Assembly: GCA_033239525.1 (NCBI GenBank)
Contig: BSYO01000025.1
Coordinates: 3,940,001-4,004,000 of the forward strand
Direction of reading: 5' to 3'
DNA: 64,000 bases
Origin: Nepenthes gracilis
Lineage: Eukaryota > Streptophyta > Magnoliopsida > Caryophyllales > Nepenthaceae
The notes under the pieces are model-generated. The model made no database searches. It was not told the DNA's origin and saw only the letters and a program-made list of their open reading frames with translations. Positions 12,228 through 24,276 of the stretch are shown piece by piece. The position numbers and the translations under genes were made by a program. Each line of letters begins with the position of its first letter. Within the stretch, counting starts at the first letter, position 1.

Positions 12228-14015
12228 TTTTGAATGCTTCTTGTACCGCGTTACTTGTAAGCAAAGCAACATTAACTAGTAACAGTGTTCTTTGGTTTAC
12301 GTGCGTCTAAATGTTGATTTAAATACTACTTAAAATAGTAAATATAATTAATGTCTGAATATATAAATACGAAGTAAACTCCTAAATAAATATATCATAT
12401 CCTATGAAAATTTATCCAATATAATAACATTTGTCATTCAATCTTGATACAAGTTAATTTTTATATTTTTTATAAGTTAATTATTAAAAAAATTAAATAA
12501 TATCACATTTAGTTATACTTTTATTGGTCATATATTTTTTTCTCATGGTATAAATAATTCAATGCATTGAGAATAATAAAACTCATGGGCACCCATTTTA
12601 TCTAGGGTAATGGACTCAATAATAAATAATAAAGATTAGAAATTAAGATATCATGACATTAAAAATCAGAAAGCTTATGACCTGCCAAACAAGTGACCAA
12701 CTAAAAGGCCAAGTCGTTGTATACTCGAGCTAACGAGTCATTTATCTACTTTGTTAAAGCTTTCTAGTGGCTAAACGGTATGATTGCTGAGTTAACAAGT
12801 TACAAGCTGTTGAATTTTCTCGTTATTTAGTTGGTAAAGCGTCATTTTGCCTTATCAAAATCAAAGTGATTAGAGTCATTAATTAAAATCAAATGGGTAA
12901 TACTAGTTAATCAGTTACGTCAATTAGAATTAAAATGAAGTATTTGAAGAGTCATATATGTGGTAAACTATTTAGAAAGGTCCACTAAACACACAATCAT
13001 TCATATGATTATTTAGATCTCGAAGTTAATGAGACAGGGGATAACATGCACACTCATTGGGAATAGTTACAAAGACTAGGTTAACATATAATAAAATAGT
13101 GTAGTTGCTCAAAGTTACAAAGACTAGGTTAACATCCAATAACCATTTTTATTAGTTATTCACCCGAAAAACATTACTAAATCTGTGATGGATCGGATTA
13201 ACTAAATACAATGCCTGTCAATAAACTAAATACAATCCATAATATCCAACAATATATAGATATCAAGCAAGCGCCACTCAAGCGACCATCGGATGCTCCT
13301 ATTCTGGAATTTGTGCCCCAGTTGAGCTCAAGCGAAGTCTGGGCCGTGGTCCTCTCCTTCTTCTATTATGATCTCGATCTATATTTTTTCACGTTCATTC
13401 ATCCTAAATTTAATTATATTAATTTAATTACTCATAATTACTATATTTTAAAAACCCAAACCTTACAAAATCACTTTTTAACAATAGGTTTATGGCCTCT
13501 ATAAATATAAAGTTTATTAGCTTGGAAAGGATAAATAGAGCTTTGACGGCTTAATCATTTAAAAGATTCAAATATTTTAGAATACTCATTCTCTCTCAAA
13601 GATTTTAAAACACTAACTCTAATACAAGTTCCACAACATTGAAACTTGCACATGAAAAAAGTTACTAATATTTCATCCAAATGATGTTATTCTTGAAAAA
13701 TCTCAAGGTGAAGAGTGCTATTTTTTTAAAACCTATTTTCTCTAGTATTTCTTATTTTCTAATTTGTTTAGTACGGCATTGATTTGACATGGAGAATAAA
13801 TTAAGAAGTTATTTCTATATATTTAAACTTTTATATTAGTTTCTAGTGTACAAATATCATGTTAAAAGATCTAAAAGTTTAATTTAAAATCTCTAAACTT
13901 AAAATCTTGATTCACAATATGCACATTAAATTGTCATATAATTTCACAATGTCCTTGGATCTTCAATAAAACCTCAGGGTCAAACTGATTTTTTTCTTTA
14001 AAGTGACTTTATATT
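11702..14015. other. AT-rich spacer with a (TAA)n microsatellite and short direct repeats
   Basis: It contains a (TAA)n tract of roughly 20 units at about 12169-12227 and a 22 bp direct repeat (GTTACAAAGACTAGGTTAAC core) at 13066 and 13114. A GC-richer patch at 13270-13340 with CTCAAGCG-type motifs lies about 160 bp upstream of a TATAAATA at about 13502, so this could be a decayed LTR U3. The ORF at 13211-13504 has no recognisable domain. Confidence 0.5.
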
Positions 14016-14173
14016 CAGCCAGCCCCAATGGGCTAGGATAAGACAGATCAAGATAGGATGGGTATGGACAAGACGGGGCACTCTTGGTCGAAAAAAGAAG
14101 GGACCTCTAGAAGAGGCTCATCAAGAGGAATATCAGGAGCCGGGGAGAGCATATGGGTGTGGGCTCAGCTTTG

Positions 14174-14635
14174 TTAGAAAGTGGTCCGAGTAATAGGTTG
14201 GCCAAGTTGCAAGCGGGAAAGGTTTGTGAATTGTATGTCTAAACCCAGGATTAGGAGTTGAATAAGACATTCATGAAAAAAGTTACAAAAATGATTGAAA
14301 ATATGAGAGTACAAGTGAGATAAAAGATCAATGGACCGCCCACTTAGGAGAGTGTAAAGGAAGAAAGACTTATCGATGGGGATAGAGAAAAGTGTGTGAC
14401 CGAAAATAGATTGGTTAGTATAACTTAACTTACAACCATTCTCCAAGGGATGAGAAATTTTGTTTTGAAGGATCTCCCATTCCACTCCATGGGAGAGCCA
14501 TGGAGAAAAAAATACTACCTTATCGTGAAGTGGTATGGTATTCAATTTGTATTTGTAGTTTGGATGAGCAACCTGGGAAATACCTAGGGTACAAGAGATC
14601 ACTTCTGGGATAATTTGAAGGCAACTCCTCCTCAA
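14174..14635 (-). pseudogene. C-terminal part of a plant transposon-like protein (Transposase_32/Athila-ORF-like), decayed
   Basis: A 153-codon open frame. The stretch DKSFFLYTLLSGRSIDLLSH, followed by further hydrophobic and Ile-rich residues, resembles the 'LLYxLLTGxxIDLxxLI' core of putative plant transposon proteins found in Athila-like and related elements. The open frame actually extends upstream of the annotated start. Removing the solo LTR 14789-17616 and one copy of its target duplication would bring it into the same frame as the ORF at 17612-17986, with two stop codons in between. Family assignment is by eye and tentative. Confidence 0.4.
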
Positions 14636-14788
14636 AAGATAGTAAAAGAATAGTTCGTTAGATCATAACCAAAGATGTTAAAATAAAACTCTTAAACCAA
14701 GAGTTGACGAGGGAGAAGGTTGGTCAGGATCGGCTCCTAATGTCGGTCTATGAATAGGGAAGAAATACATGGGTCGAGGGAAGCGAGG

Positions 14789-17616
14789 TGTGACGACCCA
14801 AGCTCCGAAATACAATAATTAGGGTGTAATTGAGTTAATAATGATCAATGATTATATTTAAAATATAAAAAATTGAGTTTGGAAGTAGAAAGAGGAAGTT
14901 GGCCCCTATAAAGTATCGATTTCTAAGATATGGTTAATATGAGTGGTGAAATTTTAGAGATTTTAGATTTTTAAAATATGGTAGTTGGGAGGTAATTAAG
15001 TTGAAATAAGTGAATTGTGATCAAAGGTATAGGAGGAATTTGATTGAAAAGCTCAAAGATCCGAAATTGGTAAATCGGAAACCAAAATTATAAATCATGG
15101 AATGTTAACCCGTAAATAAGATTTTGAATTTTAAATTATGATAATCATGGCTTATTAAGGTTATATAATCAAAATTAGGGCTGAAGAATGTGAAGAATTA
15201 GGTTAGAAGGGTCGAAACGGGTCCCGGACGGCAAAAAAACAAAGTAGGCTTACTGTAGGCTCGACGCGGACCTAACCCGCGCCCAACCAGCACCCAAGAT
15301 GCCACCCAAGCACAAAAAATGGAACCCCGAGCCCAAGGAGCGCCCAAGGTGCGACTCGGGCATGAAAAATAGAATGTGGTGCCTAAATGGCGCCCGAAAA
15401 GCTTGAGCCATTCTTGAGCGCCATTACGTGTATAAAAGGGCGCGAGGGTTTTCTCCTGTGCATTTTCAGCCGATTTTTGGGTTTAGAGAGAGAGAGAGAA
15501 TGAAGAGTTAGAGAGAGAAGGAGAAGATGGAGGCTAACAAGTTCGAATTTGTCTGAGAGCCAGTTAAAAAGGTGATACATCTGGTCGATATAAGTGTACT
15601 CATACCCTCCTCTTTCATTTTTTTACACTTTTGACTTATTTTTTTGGGTATCCTCATTCTAATACTCGACTAAATTTATATTTTATGATTCTCAATACCT
15701 AAGCATGCATATATATTAATTCGGTGTCCAAATTTATAGTTTAAGTAAGGTTTCAGATAATGAAAATCCTAACCCTCACGCCCAAGCATGTAACCCATGG
15801 ATTTTTTGGGTTTTTTCTTAATTAGGGATTAGAATATGATTATCCATGGTTTGGGTAAATTAATTTGTCGATTGGGTATCCGAATTTGTGATTATGTATG
15901 GATTTTCATTTGCAAAGCCCCTAACCCACGTTTGGACATCGTTTAAATCTCGATTTGGAGTTTAATGTATAGATTGATTTGGGATTCTAGTTACCCATAT
16001 ATTGGGTTCAATAAATTACCCGTTGGATGTCCGAAATTTCTAGAATTAATCGATATGTGCATTGGTGCACAATTCATGTGCACTGTTCACAGACACTGTT
16101 CACCCGAATATTTTAGATGATATTTTGCATAATTTTTTCTATATTTAATTGTTGATCAAGTGCTATGTATATTTCTACAAGTTCAATTACATAATCTGAA
16201 ATCTTCAATATACGCATTTGTGAAAGAAATCCACGTCCAAAGGCTCTGTAAGCTAATCTGTTCTTCGATGGTAAGAATTCTAAATCTTAGCTATGAATAT
16301 AATATTTGTATATAAGTTAAGTCATGAAAAGACTTAAATCCGTATGTAAAATAAAAGCATATGAATAATTAGAGGAAAATTTTGCATTTGAGATTTTGAT
16401 GAATTTGATCTCCAAGATGGAGATATTTGAAAAATAAGTTATGTTTGTAAAATATGTTTAGTGGAATCCTCCATCAAAAGAATAAGTAATCATGAAATTA
16501 TGACCTGAATTTATATTTTGATGGGTAATGTCCCCAGGCATATCATTAGTGTGATAGTGGAGACTCAAGGATCTATCTTAACCGCATATTATAGCGGGTG
16601 ATACTATGGACATACCTTAAGATATTACGGTAGTAATCGAGGGTGACTCCGTCTATGGAGTGATACATGGTTCGCCTCTCCTCGGGGTATTAAATTGGGA
16701 GGATAAAAACTTTTGGACTTTGAATTTGAGAATGAGAACTTTAGAACTTTAAACTTTTGAATTTTGGCCTTGGATTGTGTGAAAAGAATATAATTTATCC
16801 TTAATTATTCGCTCATTTTGGCTAGTAGGGTCCACTAGTTCGGGTTCGTAAAGATGAATAACTTTGTTATGTTTATGTTCTAAAAAAAAGAAAAAAATTA
16901 CACCCTAAGCATGTCAATTTAAGTTCTGTTATGCATCTTTTTCCTGATCATATATCTTTCTCATGTTAATTTCATTATTATTATTCAATGTCTTGTTATG
17001 ATTACATTTGCTAAGTTATTAGCTCACTCTTACTTCTTTTTTCTTTTTAGATAAGAGTTACGAGTTGACGCCCGATTTGTTAAAGCAAGGCGGGGGACTC
17101 GCTTAAGGAAATCGGATGGATTTCGAGACTTAAGACTAGAGCATGGATGTTATAATTGAAATGTAAATAGTTTGGTTAATTTATTGTTGTATATGATGAT
17201 GGTGTAGTATGTTTGCATTATAATGAATGTATCGTTTAACTTCCACAGATGATTTTATGGTTTTAATTTGCTTCCGCAATATTTACTTTGTGGTTATGAA
17301 TTTATTTAGGCTTAGATGATATCTCTATTTAGATCCAATGTGGTAGTTATGAGTACTGTATTGGAACCATGGATGATATGGAATTTGTTGGTCTTGTGTA
17401 TGTTGTAGTTGTGGTGGAAATTCAAAGTCTAGTCATTATATGTCATGTATAGGATTATTTATATAGGTTTCATGTATGGTTTCACCTATATTTAGAGAAA
17501 ACTCTATCAAAATTTCTACATAATTAGATGTTTAAATCAAATGCATATTAGTTCTGATTTTAGATAAGTAAGTTATTGACAAAGGTCCTTAGAGGTTTAG
17601 GACCCATTCCGTCACA
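14789..17616 (+). mobile_element. 2.8 kb solo LTR of a Ty3/gypsy (Tekay/Del-like) element
   Basis: It starts TGTGACGACCCAAG and ends CCCATTCCGTCACA, so the ends form a short inverted repeat (TGTGACG/CGTCACA). Flanks are CGAGG (14784-14788) and CGGGG (17617-17621), a 4 of 5 TSD. There is no internal coding region, PBS or PPT, hence a solo LTR. A GC-rich CTTGAGCGCC-type module at 15237-15420 precedes TATAAAAG at 15431-15438, and a GA-rich leader follows. The CTTTTTAGATAAGAG motif near 17043 recurs in other LTRs of this window. It is among the longest LTRs here. Confidence 0.75.
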
Positions 17617-17986
17617 CGGGGTTAACTTCTCGTTTAAGGGTAAGTTGCCTTTTTAACATGCGATCTTGGAATAATTCCTTGGCGTTAGGATTAACAAAGC
17701 GGACAGGAGCTGAGGGCCTACTTGCCCAAGGACATTTACCAAATGATTTTCTCACGAGAGATTTCTGTGGAGTAAATATCTGCACGGCAAAATAGAGAGA
17801 TCGATAGGGAGGAACACATGCCAAGATAGCAAGAAACCGAAAATCAGGTATGGGTTCAACATGAAGCCACCTGAAACCCATGAACCTCTCACCACTATGG
17901 GTCGAGACAGAGGCTAAAAATGAAGTTGCATTTCTCTTTCTTCTACTGTTTTTTTTTTTAAGTTGACCAACAGCTCCAAAATCCAC
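17612..17986 (-). pseudogene. N-terminal part of the same plant transposon-like gene, cut by the solo LTR
   Basis: A 124-codon frame read on the minus strand. Its last part, KELFQDRMLKRQLTLKREVN, fits the 'F...A...F...R.....ER' block that begins the conserved region of putative plant transposon proteins. The frame ends only because it runs a few bases into the solo LTR at 17616. On the far side of that LTR the same frame continues for about 40 codons before a stop. Function would be unknown even if intact. Confidence 0.45.
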
Positions 17987-18019
17987 CCAATCCAGAAGTT
18001 CAAGAGAAGATTAGGGCTT

Positions 18020-18433
18020 TCAATTTGGCATATATGTAAGTGGCTGCCAGTTCCAGAACCTAGAAGTTCTGGAATCATTTTGAGATAGGCTAAATACTAA
18101 CAGTGCTAGATCTACAAAATGTATCATGATTAAACTACAAATCTGAACTAAATATGCTATTGTAAAGAAATCTAGTATAAGATGCAAAGAGGTGTGGCAT
18201 TCATGGAGAAAATGGGAAACTATCATTAATGGCGAAGTGAAGCTTAGAACGAATAGGAGAGGAGGAATTACCTTTGAAAGTGCCCACAATTTGACGAAAG
18301 TGTTGGGGTTTGAACAACCCGGATTTACCAAATCCGACGTAGCAGAAATCCGAACCCTCCCGTCATCGCCAACTACCATTAATGTGAGCAAAGGAATAAA
18401 AGAGATGTACAATATTTTTAACATGAAAATCAT
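18020..18433 (-). pseudogene. upstream part of the disrupted minus-strand gene, possible exon plus intron
   Basis: A 137-codon frame with no domain I recognise. Its first third has normal composition (MVVGDDGRVRISATSDLVNP) and ends at a splice-donor-like TTTCAAAG/GTAATT at about 18275. After that the composition is hydrophobic and intron-like. It lies between the LTR at 18383-19166 and the ORF at 17612-17986, and may be a 5' exon of the same decayed gene. Confidence 0.25.
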
Positions 18434-19166
18434 TCACAAATCGAAGAAAAAAAATTACGGGACAAACTTTTAAAAATATTCCACTATATAAAATGGTTAC
18501 ACAAAAATGGTTACACAAATCCAGTAAAGAAAGAGTGATGGTGCACTCCTCTCACATATATTTTATAAGTGTGGTAAACGACAACCACCGTTTCACCCCT
18601 GCACCACATACCGCCGACGCATATCACCCCGGTGACACACTCACTTGGTGATTCCACACCCGACTAAGAAAAATCAGCATGCCAGTAAATAAAGGAAACT
18701 CTCCTTCTTCTCACTCTCTATTTTTTTCTCTTATTCCTCTCACTGATGGTATACTCCTCTCACATACATTTTATAAGTGTATCTACTTCGTTGACCGTCC
18801 TCTATTTTATAAGGATGGTACCTTCGTTGACCGTCCTCTACTTCCATCTAGTCAACCTCCCTATTGACCGTCTTCTACTGCCCATCCGCCATCCAGCCAT
18901 GTCCGAGCGATTCTTGCAAGCATTCGCTCTTACCCGTTGGCGGCTAAGTCAACTTCCTCAGTTGATTCTTCTCTAAACGGTCAACATCATTGATCTCTGA
19001 TTTCTTTCACTGGACCGTCAACCTCTAGTTGTAACTCTACGTCCTCCTCCATCCTCCCGTTGATGGTTTCTTCACTAAGATGGTCAACCTTTTATTGATC
19101 GAATTCTGTTGCCTGATGACGATTCCGTTTGTTGAGTCACCCACAAGGGAGTGACCTATCCCAACA
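18383..19166 (-). mobile_element. copia-type LTR, reverse orientation, with duplicated promoter and W-box cluster
   Basis: Read on the minus strand it starts TGTTGGGATAGGTCACTCCC at 19166 and ends GCTCACA at 18383. The start closely resembles the Tork LTR at 26595 (TGTTGGGTTATGGGTCACTC). Two copies of a CTTATAAAAT(A/G)TATGTGAGAGG promoter block lie about 205 bp apart (near 18550 and 18755). Upstream of them, in element orientation, are at least seven TTGAC cores. No PBS of standard tRNA-iMet type follows the end, so whether it is a solo LTR or the 5' LTR of the minus-strand gene fragments is open. Confidence 0.55.
18789..19090. promoter_or_regulatory. cluster of W-box (TTGAC) motifs in the LTR U3
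   Basis: TTGAC or its complement occurs near 18791, 18827, 18851, 18864, 18947, 18979, 19014 and 19082; most extend to TTGACC or TTGACT. TTGACY is the core bound by WRKY factors. The density is far above the surroundings. Several copies belong to a repeated CGTTGACCGTCCTCTA unit. Confidence 0.5.
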
Positions 19167-19169
19167 GAA

Positions 19170-19470
19170 AGAAGAGTTGATTTGGAGTTCCTTGGTGGTT
19201 TGAGGAGGTAGAGAAATGAAATGAGTAGAGAGAAGAACGAGAGAGATGAATGATTTTGTGTACATAGTGCTGCATGCGCTTGAAACTCACTTGAGGATAA
19301 AGGCCATAGGACGCTACGCTTAAGCGCACTTTAGGCATGCATCGGGCACACCAAATCTAGATATGGTGATCAAGCACCAAACAATTGCCAATCGGGCACA
19401 ATGAACAATGCACGCATTTTTTTAAATAAAATAATTTTGATATCACACATATGGCATGAATAATTAGGAG
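19170..19470 (-). repeat. LTR U3/R fragment, probably SIRE-like
   Basis: On the minus strand a GC-richer GCTTAAGCG/CGGGCAC stretch (19290-19400) is followed by a pyrimidine-rich leader (complement of GAGAGAAGAACGAGAGAG). The order resembles the LTR at 21330-22391 and may be the remaining piece of that element's 3' LTR. The evidence is limited to composition and short motifs. Confidence 0.35.
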
Positions 19471-19559
19471 ATTAATAATGATTATTAATAAGTAAAATTA
19501 CTCTTCTTGATCTATATTTTTTTTTCCAAATTTTTTTATTTTACTTAAAATTGTAACTT

Positions 19560-21315
19560 GATCATTTAAAAGTTTGATATGGTTGATGAGTATTTCCATC
19601 TTTGGACTTTGCCTAAAATTGTTCCAAAGACTTGTTGCATAATAGTAGGGGTGAATATGTCCAATTTTTCCATACCCATGATATGTCAGGACAAATTTAG
19701 TATTGATGGAAATTTTCTTACCTTACTTCCTAGTGAGATTTAGGCCAAGGTTTCTTCTACTGCTTAAGGTTGGATTATTTAGTGCGTTAGCACAAATCTT
19801 TTTAAACCCTCTTGACCTTTGATCAACAGGGATGAATGACATGCTACTTTATCTTGGAATGGAAGTAGCTAGAACAAAAATAATTTTTAGTTTAATATTA
19901 GCTTTCAAGGTATTTTTGAATATTCCAACCCCGTTTTATTTCCGTTGACTTTTCCCAAATTGAGTATTAAGTCTAATTGCCTAGATCATTTGAAAATTAC
20001 TTTAGATTATTTTTAGTTACGTTTAAGATCCGATTCAAGGGTCTTAATTTTTTCAGTAAAATAATTGTTTAATTTTTTAAATTCTTGAGTTTTTATGTCA
20101 AGCTTAGTTCTTAGAGACGCATTCGATTTCTTGATATTTAGACACTCCTTAAATAATTTATCATATGTGTCTTAAATGTCATAAAATTTGGCTTCTGACT
20201 CATTTTCAACATCATTAATTTGATCTGAACATTCTTCTAAAATTTTGCCACTTTTACAATCGGAGGTTATGAAAGCTATATATTTTGCTTTGCCTTCTTC
20301 AATACATCTTTTGTTATCATCATCTTTATCATCACTCAAGGTAGTATTAGTTTTCATAGCTAGACCGTATTGACATTTAAAATTTGGATATTCAACTCTA
20401 ATTTGTCCAAAATTTTAACATTCATGACATTGCACTCCGTGAATGTTTTTTAATTTGGTATTTTTCATCTCACATCTATTCTTCTTGTCATTTTTTGGAG
20501 ACATTAAATTTTTTGAATTTACTTTTTATTTGTCAAATGAGGTTTTATTTTTCTTTAAGAATTTTTTAAAATTTTTAACAAATAAAGTAAAATCTTCATC
20601 TCTACTCAACTCCTCATTGGAGTTAAGGTCTCTCTCTTCCTTAAATGAGTTAAGGGCAATAGATTTGATCTTCTTTGATTGTGGGAGAATGTGTTCATAT
20701 GTTTGAAAAGATCTAACAGGTTCTTTAATTTTTATTTTGTCAAGATATTCAATTTCCTCGATTGCTGTAAAATTGGGTCTAAATCATAGTACTTTTGAAA
20801 AAAATTTATTTTTTAAAATTCTTTCTCCCAGGTTAAATGTTGAGTCAACAATATTATTCAACTTTATATAAAATTTGTCAAAGATCTCATCATCATTCAT
20901 CCTAATTTTCTCAAATCTAGTAATAAGCATTTATAATTTTAAATTTTTAACTAATTTGTTTCCTTTATAAGTAATTTTAAAAATATCTCATGCATCTTTA
21001 AAGATCTTACACATAGAAATACGTTTAAATATTTTAGGAGATACAGCCATAAAAATTACATACAACCTTTTACTATTCTAATTACAAGCGTTAAGTTCTT
21101 CTTTTAACCACAAGAATAAAACTTTGGGTTCATTGCTCATAATACTCCTGGGTGATGTCCACCCAGAATAAGTACTGGTCCACATTAGTTTATCCATAAA
21201 TTTGACGAAAGCTCTCATGCACACATTCGATAAGTACAATTGCTCCTATCGAAGTAGGGAGGCTTGGAGAGCGAATGGCTTATCTACATCTAGATCGAGG
21301 TTAAGGGTTTAGGTG
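19560..21315 (-). pseudogene. SIRE-like Ty1/copia gag pseudogene
   Basis: Read on the minus strand from just after the PBS, the broken frame gives the order typical of the large plant copia gag: a capsid (UBN2-type) block with ISMCKIFKDA...DIFKITYKGN, then MNDDEIFDKFYIKLNNIVDS and FNLGERIL, then the IEEIEYLDKIKIKEP and SFQTYEHILPQSKKIKS blocks, then a zinc knuckle near 20380-20430, then a Glu/Lys-rich coiled-coil part, and finally a second knuckle-like HGYGKIGHIHPYYY near 19640. In the first knuckle the two N-terminal Cys remain, but the His and last Cys have become Gln and Tyr. Several stops interrupt the frame. No pol follows, so the element is internally deleted. Confidence 0.65.
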
Positions 21316-21329
21316 TCTTTGATACCAAT
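21316..21329 (-). other. primer-binding site of the SIRE-like element
   Basis: On the minus strand, ATTGGTATCAAAGA directly follows the LTR end (CTTTTCA). It matches the TGGTATCAGAGC complement of the initiator tRNA-Met 3' end except for one base. It fixes the LTR boundary and the element's orientation. Confidence 0.7.
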
Positions 21330-22391
21330 TGAAAAGGACTATGAATCCCAAGTTATAACTTGTTTCGACCCTTTTTCCATATTACGGAATAAATATAAAT
21401 ATATATATAAAATAAATATAAAGTATATTCGGATTTAGATGAATCGAATGATAAAAAACATATAAAATATAAACACAATAAGTAGCAATAATCAAGGCTT
21501 AATTTTAATGATGAAGAAAAATCTTGATAATCATGACTATCAAGTAAAACCTTTCCAACTTCTACGATTAGGAAAAAATGTATTAAGAAAGTTAACTTAT
21601 AGATAGGGTTGTACAAAAGCGCTAACCAACCCATTTATTCCTGCATTGTAACATCTACCAATGAACTCATTGGATTTGCCTGTGGCAATGGAATCGGATG
21701 CGTTCCGATTTTCTTGTAAATCTTCCTTTACGTGCCATCAATTCTCCGCACACTACCGGATCTCAATTTTCACGTTACCCACGTCGCTTGCGAAGGTTAA
21801 CAGGTAAAAAAAATGTGTAAAGAATAAAATAGATAAAGAGAGAAAGCTCTAAAATTAATGCTCAAGAATTAAGAGTGAGTTTTCTTTAATTGGCACAAAT
21901 TATGAGCTCAAAAGTGGGTTCTTTTTTGAAGAATGGCTGATAGAGAATATTTTCAGAAGTTCCACATAAGGAAAATAAGATAGCTATTTATAAAGAGGTT
22001 TAAAAATTAGGTTAAAAAATTTGACCATTTAAAAAAGTGCGTCCTAACACTCGAGCACGGATCAGGCGCGTGCCAGGCATGCCTAGGCTTGCATTGGGTA
22101 CGCGCCCTAGCGCTCAAGCGCAACTCGAGCATGTCTTAAGCGCATGCTCTCAAGAATTGGTGCCTCGGTAGTGCCTTGAGCGCATGTCCTCGAGAAATGG
22201 CGCTCAAGCAAGAATCGGGCATGTCTCAAGTATAGCCTCTCAGGAAATGGCACTCGGGCCTAAGTCAGGCGTTTGGCAAGTGTGGATATTAGGAGTTGCA
22301 CATCGTCGAATATCAGGTGAAAATGTAAATTTTCAGGACAATAAAAACAACACCAATGAATGACTGGATATTGTTATGGAATATGTCAACA
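21330..22391 (-). repeat. 5' LTR of the SIRE-like copia element
   Basis: On the minus strand it starts TGTTGACATATTCC at 22391 and ends CTTTTCA at 21330, next to the PBS. A GC-rich array with CGCTTGAGCGC and CTCGAG-type motifs lies at 22025-22275, immediately upstream of the TATA box (TATAAATA on the minus strand, 21985-21992). Confidence 0.6.
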
Positions 22392-22721
22392 TAAAATATG
22401 CCTAATACATAATAAATTCTATTATCTTGCATGCATTTAATCTTCCTCTTGATTAGCTCTTATTTAATTTATTTTAATTGGATTATCGTTAACTAATGTG
22501 TAGTAGAAATGTGGATAGAATTTATGAGATTTTATAATCAGCAGCTACGTTCGTTCTCAGACTTTTGGATTCGTTCTCAGACTAATGTGTGCCGTGCCAT
22601 GTTTTCTTTGTGTGGCTGCTAATTTCTTATGATGCTGGCAGTTTTAATGGCTATCTGGGTGTCGAATCTTTGTAAAATTTAGAGCATGAATTTTCCTTAT
22701 CATTAATGCATTGTTATAAGT

Positions 22722-24225
22722 TGTAAATCCCAAAATATTTTTTAACGATGATTAATTAAATTAAGTTAATAAATTTTAAAATTAATTGAGATTATTAATC
22801 ATATTAAAATTTGAACCAAAATAAATTAGATCAAGTGACATCTGATCAATATCTAATCTATACTTATACATGTTTTGGACAATAAAAACACGTCTAAGGA
22901 ATGTATTTGGGATGCTCTTGGGCATTTTAGACAAATTGGTCGTATCTAATATTCATTCAATTGATGCAGATGGCGTTTTGTGCAAAATATTTGTGCCTGA
23001 TATTGGACATTTGTGCTCGGTGTAGATTGTGCACTAGCACTTGATCTATATCTAATCGGCATAAATGTACCAATTTTCTATAAATAAGTCTGTTGGCTGA
23101 TCTTAAATCATTTTTATTTAATTTTTAAAAGAAAAGGAAGAAAGAAAAGAAGAAAAGCGATAGAATGAGAGAGAGAGAAGGAGAAAGAGTACGAGAAGGA
23201 GAAATTAAGAGAAATAAAAGAGATCTTTGAGTACATTCAAGTAAAGGCAAGTGCATTTGAACCCTCTTTTCTTTGTTAATGTTCTTTTTTAATCTCATTA
23301 AATATTTTTTATTTTAAATACTTATACATATGATATTTTTATAATTAAAATGTTTATACTTTATATGCAAATGATTTTATTTCTATTTTATAAAATTTTT
23401 TGAAACAAATTTCTTAAATTTATATACATCATAATTAATTATTATATTTCTATAATGATATTCTTGCATGTTTTTAATTTATAAATATATACTTTTATAC
23501 ATCTTAAATTGTCATATAACCGTTCATGTATATTTTATATAAAAGAAGAATTGATAAAATTATTCTAATTGTGTGGATTTCCTGCAACAATGACCTTGCA
23601 TGTTTACAAATCACATAATATTGTTTCTATATGTTTCTAAATACGAGTTGAAGCTCTTGTATATCCGTAATTTTACTACATATTATGTATTTAAAGAAAT
23701 ATGAAGAAAATTTTATATAAGTTTTAATAAAGAAAGTAATTTTTTCTGATATGAAAAAATTAAGAAATATTTATATTTGAGTAGATTTTTAACTTTACTA
23801 AGTATATATATTAAATATCAATTTTGGATTAGGTATAATATGTTTGCAAAATGATATTATCAACTTTTTAAATTTTTAATCATGTCACTATTTTTTTACT
23901 AACATTTCAAATCATAGGATTTGAACTAACTTACAAGTAATCATGTTCAAATGATAGTTGTTCGAAAAATAGTTTGGAGTGTTGGAATGTTAAATGTACT
24001 AATGTATTGTTTGAAACAGAAACTATAACATAAATTGTAAAATTTTGATTAAATTAAATTAAGTTATATTATAGTTGATGATGTTATTTCACGATGATGA
24101 TGCTTAAGTCTAATTTTTTAATTCTGGAATAATTTGATATTCCGATATTAGCTAAGACTATTTTCTTTACGTATAATTCAAAATTGTAAAATTGTCAATA
24201 GTTGGAGCCAATTTCAGACGTGACA
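22722..24225 (+). repeat. decayed Tekay-like gypsy LTR
   Basis: Starts TGTAAATCCCAAAATA (compare TGTAATACCC at 38411) and ends CAGACGTGACA. TATAAATA at 23079-23086 is followed by a strongly purine-rich leader (23130-23225). A CATTTCAAATCATAGGATTTG stretch near 23900 matches the internal motif of the LTR at 38728. No clear TSD was found. Confidence 0.5.
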
Positions 24226-24276
24226 TTTAGGTCATATGGATTTATTTTTTTTATTTTGGGCCATTTGATGATATTT

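Noticed and set aside
13500..13620. endogenous pararetrovirus-like promoter (TATAAATA with leader)
   Set aside because: No movement, coat or RT motif of a caulimovirus is present nearby; a decayed LTR or chance TATA is simpler.
14174..14635. possible mitochondrial insertion (NUMT) because of the higher GC
   Set aside because: I compared it by memory with ccmF-type and other mitochondrial genes and found no match; the transposon-like protein pattern fits better.
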